From: Adiantum capillus-veneris
Lineage: Eukaryota; Streptophyta; Polypodiopsida; Polypodiales; Pteridaceae
Length of the DNA: 64,000 nt
Direction of reading: 5' to 3'
Assembly: GCA_014529385.2 (NCBI GenBank)
Contig: CM043947.1
Coordinates: 119,263,391 to 119,327,390 of the forward strand
Positions 38,221-47,246 of the stretch are shown piece after piece (the first letter of the stretch is position 1; every line of letters starts with the position of its first letter). Below the pieces are notes generated by a model. It saw only the letters and a list, made by a program, of their open reading frames with translations, ran no database searches and was not told the DNA's origin. Position numbers and translations under genes: made by a program.

Positions 38221-39542
38221 ATGGATGATGAGGAGTTTCTTTCTTCTTTGTCACCGCAACAGAGACAGTGGTACGTGGAGCGTCATCGCTCTAACGCATC
38301 ATCGCACGTTCCTACTCCATCCGCATCTCCCTCTCTTTCGGAGCATTCGGCGCGCTCCGAAGCTTCGGTGTCGACGAGACGATCTTCACACTCGTCTAGA
38401 CACCGGCGCTCTAGTGGTGGCGGTGGCGGTTGTTGTGGGGATTCCGCCGCCGATGCCTCCACACCGCCTCGTGTTCGACGAGGCTCTTTACCCTCCCCTT
38501 CTTTGCCCGCCCCCACACCAGCCACATCATCGCCATCTACGCCAGGTTTTGCGCGGCTGACTGTTCCTAGCAGCTACACACCTCTACCTACTCCGCCAAG
38601 AGCCACCCCACTCGACACTCCTCGCTTCGGGGCCCAGACGCCGATGGAGACACCTGACGTCCTTACCCCCATCGACACACCGCTAGAGACCCCTGTCGGG
38701 ACACCCAGGTTCATGCGTCACCGGCCAGAGGGCTTGCCTTACTCTGTCGACATCAGCGGCGGCATCATCATGGATGATGATGGCAAGAAGGTGATCTTGC
38801 GCATGCGTGGTCTTTGCTCTCAGCTGTTTAGACACTACATACTAAACAAATGGAGTGAAGTACCAAGTGATTTAAAAGACAGAGTCATCGGCATACTTCA
38901 TGATGAGTTTCCCGTTCCAACACGGGATCAACGCTTCAATGAAGACCTGATGAAGATTCGAATGCGCGAATACTGCAAACACAAGCGTTCGGAAGTGCAA
39001 AAAGCAATCAAGCATGGGTGGAACAGGCCAGATTGGCTGGCCAAAGAAGATTGGAAGAATGCGAAGAAAGCAGCGCGCGAGAATCCTGACAAGTGGAAGC
39101 AACAAAAGGATGCAGCCAGAGTGTGAGTAGAGGCAGGGAGCTCGCACCACTTGGGGAGCGGTGGATGGGCATCATTTGAGGCCGATTTGGTAAGTGTTTT
39201 CGCATTGCTCTTTATGTTCGATAGTTTAGGGTTTATGGGTTTTTTAATTCTAACATAATGAAATCTTTGTATGTTTAAACAGTGGTCGATGATAGGACGT
39301 GATCCCACACCGTACGAGCGTGAGTAGGCAGGCACGAAGGGCTTAAACGCCCTGATGGACATTCTCAGTTCTCGCGGCGGCATGGTTAGTATTAGGGTTT
39401 ACTCTTTTCTATTTTTTGTATTGTTTTATAAATGTCGTTATATGTTTATACTTACTGAAAGCTGTCTTATTGTCTTTTTTTGCAGAATCCGACAGATATG
39501 CCGCTTGGACGCGATGAGATGTCTGACTAGACGACGTCAGTT
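38221..39542 (+). pseudogene. CACTA-1 second protein (Transposase_24 / TNPA-like) with nonsense codons
   Basis: MDDEEFLSSLSPQQRQWYVE onward is closely similar to the intact CACTA-2 protein for 302 codons, then meets TGA at 39124-39126, where CACTA-2 has CGA. The next exon (from 39284) also has a TAG at 39325-39327 in place of TAC. The Pro/Thr repeat region and the SVDISGGIIMDDDGKKV core are intact. A truncated protein lacking only the last ~70 residues might still be made. Confidence 0.85.
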
Positions 39543-39904
39543 TAGCCGTAGCTAGATAGCATTAGTTTAGGGTTTCTCATAGCTTATGTATCATGAGACG
39601 GATTTTATACGTCTTTTTGAACCATGTATATTATTACATTTGTCACCGCAGTTCATTTTGCCAATCAATTCTTTATGCCTATGATGTTGTACAATTGTCA
39701 TTATTACATTTGCCAATCAATTCATTTTGCCTATGATGTGTACAATTGTCAATTTTACGCTTGTCAATTTTGCAAACAATGCGTCTTGTGGGTGACAATT
39801 TTTGGTCTATTATCTACCCTTGCACTTTTTTTAAAAAGTGAATCAAGTACAATATGGTTGATGGGTGGCAGGGCATTCAATGCCTTGTCACCAATTTTTT
39901 TTTC

Positions 39905-40095
39905 TCTCGGGTGTCGTTGTAATCGTCGCTATTTATGGCTCTGTAGCGTCGCTATAGACTTCTGGGTAAACGTTGCTATTACCGTCGCTATATAGCGACG
40001 CCTATAGCGACGCTCTCGTAGCGACATTATTAGCGACGCCAAGGGTTATAAAAACCCAGTGTATTTTCGTCGCTAACAGCGTCACAAGAGCACAC
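39905..40095 (+). repeat. CACTA-1 3' subterminal GCGTCGC/GCGACGC array
   Basis: About ten copies of CGTCGCTA or TAGCGACGC; the first group reads one way and the second the other way. More degenerate than the CACTA-2 counterpart. Confidence 0.7.
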
Positions 40096-40112
40096 AACCT
40101 CTTGTAGTGCCA

Positions 40113-41040
40113 ATCACCATCCAAGGTCATAACTCGGTGTGGATGCTTGTATATAAGCAGCTTAAACTTTGTAAAGTTTACTCAAGTTAACCAAGTTGGT
40201 TGTTTTTGATATTATTGATTCTTCAACAATGTTGCAAGGAGTTGTGACCCATGTTTACCAATCAATTTTGGACGGCTGTCCATAAACAATTGGGAAACAC
40301 AACTCAGTACTGTTAATCATCCAGAGGTGGATAGGTAGTTTACGAGTGTCCATCTTGTGTTAAAGGATATGCTAAGAGTATATATTAGCACAAAGAAATC
40401 CAATTGGAAAGATTATCTCTCTAATTGGAGTTTTGTTACCACAAGGAAAAGCATGTTGCGACAAGGTTTAGCCCCTTCATGTTTATGTCAGATTTTCAAC
40501 CTAGGTCACCAGTTATGGTAGGGTTGGCAAATGAAGAGCTTCAATAGGTTAAGGATTTTCTCGAAGGTCGCATTGAAATGCCAAGACTAGCTCATCAAAT
40601 TTTTTGACAAGCATAGGATCAGTATCAAAAGTATATATGTTGATGAGAAACGTCAGCAAGTTACCTTCATGAAGGGGAAGAGGTATTTTTGTGTGTGCCA
40701 GAGCATTCAAAAAGTACTAAAATTGGGCCAACACATAAATTATCTCCGAGGTGTTATGGGCCTTTTAAGATACTCAAGCAAGTAAGTGATGTAGCGCTTA
40801 CATAAGGACGACATTGTTATTGACCACTAGATTTTGGTTAATTTCATTGAACCTCTCACTCAGCCGCATGAACCTGAGCATATTTTTAACTACCATGATC
40901 TACATACGCATCATCATGTACCTCAACAACCATTAGTCAAGTGGAAAGACGGACCTAAGGAAGGTTCCACTTGGGAAAAAATTATTGTTCGTAAGAGGAA
41001 GTTTCCCATTTTTGTTTTTGAGGACAAAAACGCTTCTCCA
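40113..41040 (+). pseudogene. Integrase C terminus / chromodomain region of the short-LTR gypsy element
   Basis: Decayed reading from about 40540 gives KRQQVTF..GEEVF then FLCVPEHSKSTKIGPTHKLS and PRCYGPFKILKQVSDVA, the GPY/F module of gypsy integrases. It ends with HHVPQQPLVKWKDGPKEGST and FVFEDKNASPRRE, a chromodomain-like tail. Upstream pol is not recognisable. Confidence 0.75.
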
Positions 41041-41052
41041 AGGAGGGAATAA
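41038..41052 (+). promoter_or_regulatory. Polypurine tract of the short-LTR element
   Basis: CCAAGGAGGGAATAA directly precedes the 3' LTR start TGTAAGG. Confidence 0.75.
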
Positions 41053-41163
41053 TGTAAGGTAAATGGCGAGAGGCCATGGGCTAGTTTGAATGCGGATCGG
41101 GGGTGCCTATAAGAGGCTATGACTGGGTGGAGAGTTGGCACTCAAACTTCGCACGGTCTCACA
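41053..41163 (+). mobile_element. 3' LTR (111 bp) of the short-LTR gypsy element
   Basis: TGTAAGGTAAATGG … CGGTCTCACA, homologous to 29023-29136 and followed by the target duplication GAGAG (41164-41168). With the left LTR this defines one element spanning 29023-41163, of which about 7.8 kb are nested insertions. Confidence 0.85.
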
Positions 41164-41168
41164 GAGAG

Positions 41169-43000
41169 GGAACTGATTTGTAAGAGATGTATCAGTAGAG
41201 AAAGAAATATGCTGACCTTTTGAAATTGAAACATTGTGTGTGTGTGTGTGTGTGTGTGGTAATCAATTTGAGAGTTATGTTGGTGTTAAAAAGGCATGCC
41301 CAAAATACTATCAATGGACTACAATGGTGCGATTAAGAAAGCATGCTTTTCTGCATAATAGTTTTAAGATATTTTATTTTACGAGTGCCATTGTATCTAC
41401 TTCCTTGGAAAGCACATCTTACTTTATAGATAGATGGTGTGGTTGTTAAATTTAACTTTCTAACCAATTTTTCAAAAATGAAATCATGTGAGCTACCATT
41501 ATCATGAAAAATAAAGACACTCGAATATTGAATTAGGCCTTTATGACGAAGCAAAGCATGAATTGAAATTTGCCTAGCTGGCTCTTGGTTTCGTTGTGCA
41601 TTTGTCCAGTCACCTATGTAGTCATCCATGTTCTGTGATTGGTTGTATAAGTGAGATGTGGGTTGTCTCGGTCCAGATTGACGTTAATTTGTGCAATTTA
41701 CTTCAACATGGCTATATTGGTGACACTTGAAGCACCGGACACCATTCTAATTGGCAAGGGGATTTTGATATTTTGTGGGTTTGGATTGCAAGGTGTGGTA
41801 GATAGGTAATTGTGGACTTGTGTTGTGGATTATGGTTATTTTGGTGTCTACAGGGACAAGGGGGTGGACAGTTTTGTGTGTAATGATGTATGCAAGGAGT
41901 AGAAGTATACCCGTTGAAATTATCACCATTATGGTTACGGTTGCAATTGTTGTTATCCCATTCAGTGCATTGTTGAAAATTTGGACGGTTGTTTTGCTGT
42001 GGGCATGCGTGGTGTACCTCTTGCACGATGGAATTTATCTGGTTTTCTTTATCGTGAGCAAAGAAAATAGCTTCATATAGTGTAGTCCGTTTAAGAGAAT
42101 TCAACTTAGACTGGATGCCATTGAGTAAGCCATCTATGTTGGAGGGAATTAGCCGGGACCTCTTCTACCATCCGAAGGAATAGAAGACGCCGCCAAAAAC
42201 GGTCAGTCTAGCGGGAGATATTGTCCAAGAAAATTTAGCCCAAGCACATCCAACATCAAGACTAAATTGAAGGGGTAAAAAGGAATCTTTTACTCGTTGT
42301 TGAAAGATTTCCCACGTTGACGGTTGTCTTTTTTAGTGAAAGATTTGCCAGCAAAATAATCACCAAATTGAATTAACCTAGATAGTACAATTTTTTCAAT
42401 TTTGCGGCCATCAAACTTGAAAAATGGAAATGATTTTTGACTTATCTTTCCATCTTAATTTACGAGCCATGTTGAGCATAGAATGCACACTTTAAATTTT
42501 TAATCATTTGCTCATCTTTAAGGTCTTCATCATGGACTCTTTTGTGTCAATCTGGTTCATTTAAGGCCATGACAATTGCACCAATGCTTGGGGATGGCAA
42601 CATGGGGCTTGAGGGGGCACCGACGATCTCAAATGGGCAACGCGTTTCATGCTTGTGGATGAAAACGACCACCACAGGTTGGTGGGTGTCAACAACCACG
42701 AGACGGGTTGGCATTGCCAATTGCAGTAAATTGGAGGCTGTGTAGGTGCCTCTAACAGCTTGTAAACCTCTAAGTCTCCCAAGCTCATAGAGAGAGAATA
42801 TTGGTAAGTGCGAATAAGGTAATGCAACACTAGTGATACGATGGCATGGCAGGCTTGTGGCAAAGGCTGTCGCTGAGCATGCGCTAGGCATTCTCCAACC
42901 GCTTGCGTAGATCTGCGCTATAGTTTGTACCTCTTGTGTGAGAGTTCCAACTCGGGTGAGGAGATTTAGTTGCGTAGCCAAAGTGAATGTTTTGAACTCA
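41169..43000 (-). pseudogene. Ty3/gypsy gag and protease (5' part of the host element)
   Basis: Minus strand. A gag end (SLKRTTLYEAIFFAHDKENQ, about 42105) leads to an Asn/Pro-rich stretch and a CCHC knuckle (CFKCHQYSHVEVNC, about 41735-41694). The protease follows with FHDNGSSHDFIFEKLV (about 41515), in place of the usual D-S/T-G. Upstream gag (about 42980-42430) is broken by stops. The continuation, RT, is found on the same strand at 28192-29022, beyond the nested element. A GT tract lies at 41235-41258. Confidence 0.75.
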
Positions 43001-43545
43001 TCCGCCCCTCCATTGGAAGTGGGTGGTGCCTAGGTTTGGAGGATTGAGAAATGAGTCTCCAATAATTTGTGTGTAATTTGGATTGTTTTCTCCCACAGAT
43101 CACACAGATCTCCATTATTTTGCAAAGTACGCTCCACCAATGTGAAGCTTGACCAGATAGATGATTTTTGGTGTACTTAATTTTGTCGGCATAATTGAAC
43201 CACTTGCACGAACATGCAATTAATTAGCTTTACCGCTTTACTACAATCATTGGTTGGTCACTCCGTATGCTTTTTAACACATGTTGCTGCTGCCGTTTTG
43301 TGTGAACCAGAGAGATGGATCAGGAAGCAAAAACAAATGAAATTGCCTGCGGGCTTGCGCCATAGACAAATGCCATTTTCCCCATTTGACATGAACCATT
43401 GATGCCAGTTAGGCGTGTGTGTAGTTGAGTTGGCGAATTGTTATTGGCACAAAGAGCCGTCCGTGATGTGCTTAGTCAGTCAGCTTTACCCCCTCGCCCA
43501 TCCCACGCAGTCGACAAACACACAAAAAGGTTAGCGTGTGATAGG
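43001..43545. other. Probable 5' leader/LTR area of the minus-strand gypsy, no gene
   Basis: Expected place of the leader, primer site and 5' LTR of the minus-strand element. The minus strand near 43410 reads TGGCATCAATGGTTC, a weak primer-site candidate. Boundaries could not be set. Confidence 0.3.
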
Positions 43546-43702
43546 GCTCGAGCTGTTCCCCCTGCATTATACGCAGATGTTCTTCCACCTGTGGTAGACT
43601 CATTTGCTGATTTTCGAGCAGTACTGAGACATGATTCGAGCTGCTCCCCCCGCATCATACACAGATGTTCTTCCACATGCAGTAAACTCATTCATTGATT
43701 TT
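43546..43702 (+). repeat. Two-copy tandem repeat, 86 bp period
   Basis: About 71 bp beginning TCGAGCTG(T/C)TCCCCC and containing CAGATGTTCTTCCAC occur at 43546-43617 and 43632-43702 with several substitutions. Confidence 0.8.
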
Positions 43703-44084
43703 CATTTTTAGTTTATTGTAGATAAATGGCTTCCGTCTGGGTGTGACACCGCGAATGCCCAATCAGACTACTTAGGGGCTTGTCCAACGTCCATGTGTGA
43801 CATAGGCCTTAGAGGTGGGAGTCAATTGGTCCTTGAGGGCCTGAGGCTCCTCTAGCCTAATAGCAACTTCTCAATCGCAACAACTTAGGAATTTGACGGT
43901 TGCATACGTCCAGACACGAGGCTTGACCAACATATATGTCGTGATTAGCGGCAACATGGGCGGGGGCCGGGGCCACAGAAGGCTATCGGTCTGCAATCAC
44001 CACGACAATACACGTTCTGATTCGAGGCTCTCGATCCGTCCCCAACTTCCCGAGCCATTGGCAGCCAGTCCCGCTGTGTGGGTC

Positions 44085-44086
<2 letters not shown>

Positions 44087-44150
<64 letters not shown>
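44087..44150 (+). repeat. (GT)n and (GA)n tracts
   Basis: About 11 GT repeats then about 17 GA repeats, upstream of the expansin-like exon. Confidence 0.9.
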
Positions 44151-44449
44151 AGACATGCTTCATCAAGGATTGAAGGCCTTCGATATATATTACCGTGGGG
44201 GCCTCGTCAGTTAGTTGATAACAGCAATCCTAGCGCAACATTTGTACGACAAGACTAATAAGGCAAAGGCATCATCCTTGATCTGCATGTTACTCATCGT
44301 TTCCACACCATGGGCCCGCCGCACACCCGACCGGCCAGCTTCTTCTGCCCGCTTGATTCGGCCTCGTCATCAGCCAGCAGCAGCTTTAAAAGCCCAAATC
44401 CTGCACTGAACGTTGCAAAGCAGCCTATTGTACAGAACGCCCTCGACGT

Positions 44450-44456
44450 TATAAGG
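44450..44456 (+). promoter_or_regulatory. Possible TATA box of the expansin-like gene
   Basis: TATAAGG lies 68 bases before the ATG, which would allow a short 5' UTR of about 35-40 bases. The upstream sequence is GC-richer than the transposon-filled surroundings. Confidence 0.35.
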
Positions 44457-44517
44457 GGGGCCTCCTAAGCCAGCTCTGCGCTGCCTTAATTAGCCTGGAT
44501 CCCAACACAGAAGAGGG

Positions 44518-44692
44518 ATGGCACTCGCCTCATTAATGTTTTCCCTCCTGCTATTTGGACTGCCCTGCATCTCTTCAGGTTTCATACATTCGGCAATAGC
44601 TGCCTCTAATGGCTATGGCTCCCAGGAAGGTGGCAGCTGGAGCGGCGCCCACGCCACTTTTTATGGCGGAAGTGATGCTTCTGGCACCATGG
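44518..44692 (+). CDS. Alpha-expansin-like protein, exon 1 (partial gene)
   Basis: ATG begins MALASLMFSLLLFGLPCISS, a hydrophobic secretion signal. The mature start ends in GGSWSGAHATFYGG then SDASGTMG. The HATFYGGSDASGTMGG run is the opening of the expansin catalytic-like (GH45-related) domain. A phase-1 GT donor (ATGG|GTGCGT) after TMG sits where alpha-expansin genes commonly have their first intron. Expansins loosen cell walls non-enzymatically at acid pH. Exon 2 (expected GACGYGNLY…) is not visible downstream in the window. Either the intron is swollen by transposons including CACTA-2 and continues beyond other insertions, or this is a stranded fragment. Confidence 0.8.
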
Positions 44693-45568
44693 GTGCGTCG
44701 TCCCTCATTCTGCATCTTCTTTCATAAGCTTCTGATCTGACCTGCTGTCTTTTCTGCGAGACAATACTATAATATCTGAGATTCTGAGTCAAAATTTACT
44801 GCATGCCATAAATATGCATTAAAAGGTTCTTCCACATATTGTTCTAGTTAATGATGTATTGAGCTACATTTTGTTTGCTGTAAACAGGGGCACTACAAGT
44901 TTTAGACACTTTTACACCTATGAAAATTGAGTGTGAATATCACTTTTCACACTCTAGAGTGTGAATAACATTTTTTAGACTCAAAAAACTGCCATTCCAA
45001 TGTAAATATTGTAGTTTTTACATATGAAAATTTTATACATCTTCTTTTTTACACTGAAAAAATTACATATGCTTTTTTATAGCAATGAAAAAAGAATTTC
45101 TATGTAAATTTTGTAACTTTTTTATGTGTAAATATTTACACGTGAAGCAAGTCTATGTGTTTTTTTGCAATGAGTATATTTTCTTACCTTCCAGTAGCAT
45201 TTCAAGGATAATTTTTTAATACAAATATAAACAGTGTGAATTTTTTTCACACATTCATAACCTTCATATATTTTCATCAAATATTTTCATATGCAAAAAT
45301 TTGTCACTCTTATGTGAGTCCCACTTAAATAATTATAAGTAACTATCTTTCACAATAGCTATTTTTCTCACCATCTATCTTTTTTACTGAGGTTCGTGTG
45401 TAAATACAACCTACAAACATACCAGCACCCAAATAACTGGAGGTCAAGAGCATGATTTTTTTCTCCTTCCAAGGTGGATGTTTAAGATGGCTGCTGGTGC
45501 TTCCACTGTGGTTTCTCCGTGGAATGACGCCTCTCTTTATACCAATGGCTGTGCATATATGCTTCTCA
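44693..45568 (+). other. Putative expansin intron sequence, AT-rich
   Basis: No coding feature. A CACTACAAGTTTTAGACAC motif at 44889 resembles a CACTA-type terminus, followed by repeated TGTAAAT/TTTACA words, but no matching end was found. A short frame at 45478 is not recognised. Confidence 0.4.
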
Positions 45569-45589
45569 CACTACAAGAGGCTCTTCATA

Positions 45590-45640
45590 TTAGCGATGCT
45601 CACACAGCGACGCTTATAGCGACGCTCATAGCGACGCCAG
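45590..45640 (+). repeat. CACTA-2 5' subterminal motif array
   Basis: Four copies of AGCGA(C/T)GCT(C/T) within 75 bp of the terminus. Confidence 0.65.
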
Positions 45641-45729
45641 CTGGGGTAAAAAAAATAACCGAGCGCGCCCAAAAACTCAGATCTCAGATCTGAGTTTTTC
45701 GGCGCCCTCAAGCAAAGAGCAGGTAACGC

Positions 45730-45735
45730 TCTCCC

Positions 45736-45772
<37 letters not shown>

Positions 45773-45773
45773 C

Positions 45774-45811
<38 letters not shown>

Positions 45812-45927
45812 AGAGGAAGGAGAGCCAGGTATGCTCCTTCCCTCTCCTCATTCTCATGTTCCCTTCCCCTCTTTCTCTCTCCCTCTCTCTCTCTCTCACA
45901 CACACACACATACACACACATAGTGTT

Positions 45928-45973
<46 letters not shown>

Positions 45974-46200
45974 TGCAAAAACGCACACACATACATAAAC
46001 AAAGAATGCACACACACATTGAGAGAGAAAAAGAGAGAGAGAGAGCATGCATAAACAAAAAACGCACGCATTGAGAGAGGAAAAGAGAGAGAGAACATGC
46101 ATAAACAAAAAACGCACACATTGAGAGAGTAAAAGAGAAAGAAAACATGCATACGATCCAAAAAAACGCACACACATTGAGAGAAAAAGAAAGAGAAACT
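45730..46200 (+). repeat. Microsatellite-rich leader of CACTA-2
   Basis: CT, CA and GA tracts (for example 45738-45767, 45780-45806, 45931-45972) with three near-repeats of a GCATGCATAAACAAAAAACGCAC unit. The long Cys-Val/His-Thr frames across it are artefacts. Confidence 0.85.
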
Positions 46201-46203
46201 AAG

Positions 46204-46340
46204 GGAGCGTCGTAGGAAACTAATTAAAATTAAAAGACCTAAAGATCTAGCCGACGAGGAGTTGAACTGAAGACCTATTATTCAAGAGAGAAATGGCATA
46301 ATCAATCTATCATACTTGGCATGGGTGATAGAAAGGTTAT
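46204..46340 (-). repeat. tRNA-derived SINE-like repeat in CACTA-2
   Basis: Orthologous to 35412-35545. The B-box match GTTCAACTCC (minus strand) lies at 46258-46267. A partial body recurs at 46392-46447. Confidence 0.5.
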
Positions 46341-46551
46341 ACCATTTATCTCTTTTTATTGGCACACACATCCACACACGCGCACACACACAGGAAGAAG
46401 AGAGTTATAACGTCGTAGGAAACTATCTTAAAAGACGTTAAAGATTAGGTTATATGTAGACTTACATTAAATTAGATTTAGGTTTATTTTTAACTAGATT
46501 TACGTTTATTTAAGCTAGATTTAGATTTACGTTATATTAGATTAGATGCGG

Positions 46552-46760
46552 GTCTCCATAGACTGCGATGCCTGCATGAAGCGGGTGAAGACAGCCCTCA
46601 ATGGAATATAGGGTATTGCTGCCTTCACTCATGGTGGGCTCCGTCGATCCAAAAGTACTGGTGAAATGTCTTCAGAAGATAGGGAAGAAGGTGGATCTTC
46701 AGGGCGGCAAGAGTCACTACATCCCCGACACAATGACCATCTAGACAACCTCTAGTCATT
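46552..46760 (+). pseudogene. Captured HIPP fragment in CACTA-2 (HMA part only)
   Basis: Same as the CACTA-1 fragment for its first ~205 bases (VSIDCDACMKRVKTALNGI, then KVLVKCLQKIGKKVDL in the shifted frame). It breaks off after the TAG following DNL, so the linker and CaaX tail are missing. The AG acceptor preceding it in CACTA-1 is GCGG here. Confidence 0.8.
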
Positions 46761-47131
46761 AGACTTACGTTAAATTAGATTTAGCTTTATTTTTAGTTAG
46801 ATTTACGTTTATTTAGATTTACGCTTATTTACGTTAGATCGAGTCCACGCAAGAATTACTTACGGTTTAGGGTTTAGAGTTAGACGAACAGTGAAAAGAT
46901 CTACTGTGAAAAGATGTTAAGATGAAGTGAAGTGCTACAGCTAGAGAAGAGGCAAAGGGATTTTGTCCACTACATGCAGTATCATGTAGACGTGGGTGTC
47001 TAGATTTCTTGTACCCACAAATATAGGTATTGACCAATAAAGACGAGATTATAACCCAGTGGTTCTGATCTCCGTGCACCTCTAGACCGAGGTGTGCGGG
47101 GATTGGACATGACTAGAGAATGTGAGGTAAA

Positions 47132-47143
47132 GAGAGAGAGAGA

Positions 47144-47181
<38 letters not shown>
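47132..47181 (+). repeat. (GA)n tract upstream of the transposase gene
   Basis: About 24 GA repeats with one interruption, in the 5' leader of the CACTA-2 transposase. Confidence 0.9.
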
Positions 47182-47184
<3 letters not shown>

Positions 47185-47246
47185 GACGAAGAATGCCAAT
47201 AGAATATTAAATTTGTTGTCCACGTTATAAGTTTTTTATCCTCATT

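Larger units (their letters stand above)
34727..40109 (+). mobile_element. CACTA-1: complete but internally deleted CACTA transposon
   Basis: Begins CACTACAAGAGGCT and ends AACCTCTTGTAGTG, giving 14 bp inverted termini with one mismatch. The 3 bp target duplication CCA sits at 34724-34726 and 40110-40112. Length is 5383 bp. It is closely similar to CACTA-2 but lacks the first transposase exon, about 2.2 kb of the catalytic region and about 220 bp at the transposase C terminus. Both ends carry GCGACGC arrays. It is probably mobile only in trans. Confidence 0.95.

Noticed and set aside
38283-38525. Antisense frames in the Transposase_24 genes (also 51310-51552)
   Set aside because: They are shadows of the GC-rich, Ser/Pro-coding sense strand and repeat identically in both CACTA copies.
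43893-44258. 121-codon frame upstream of the expansin-like exon
   Set aside because: It reads through the GT/GA microsatellite and shows no domain; position fits promoter DNA.
44889-45170. CACTACAAGTTTTAGACAC as the start of another CACTA element or MITE
   Set aside because: No matching inverted end or target duplication was found within reach; the nearest candidate (TTTTTTTGCAATGAG near 45160) does not pair with it.
45478-45568. Frame MFKMAAGASTVVSPWNDASL as expansin exon 2
   Set aside because: It lacks the GGACGYGNLY signature and reads across into the CACTA-2 terminus; no expansin similarity is visible.
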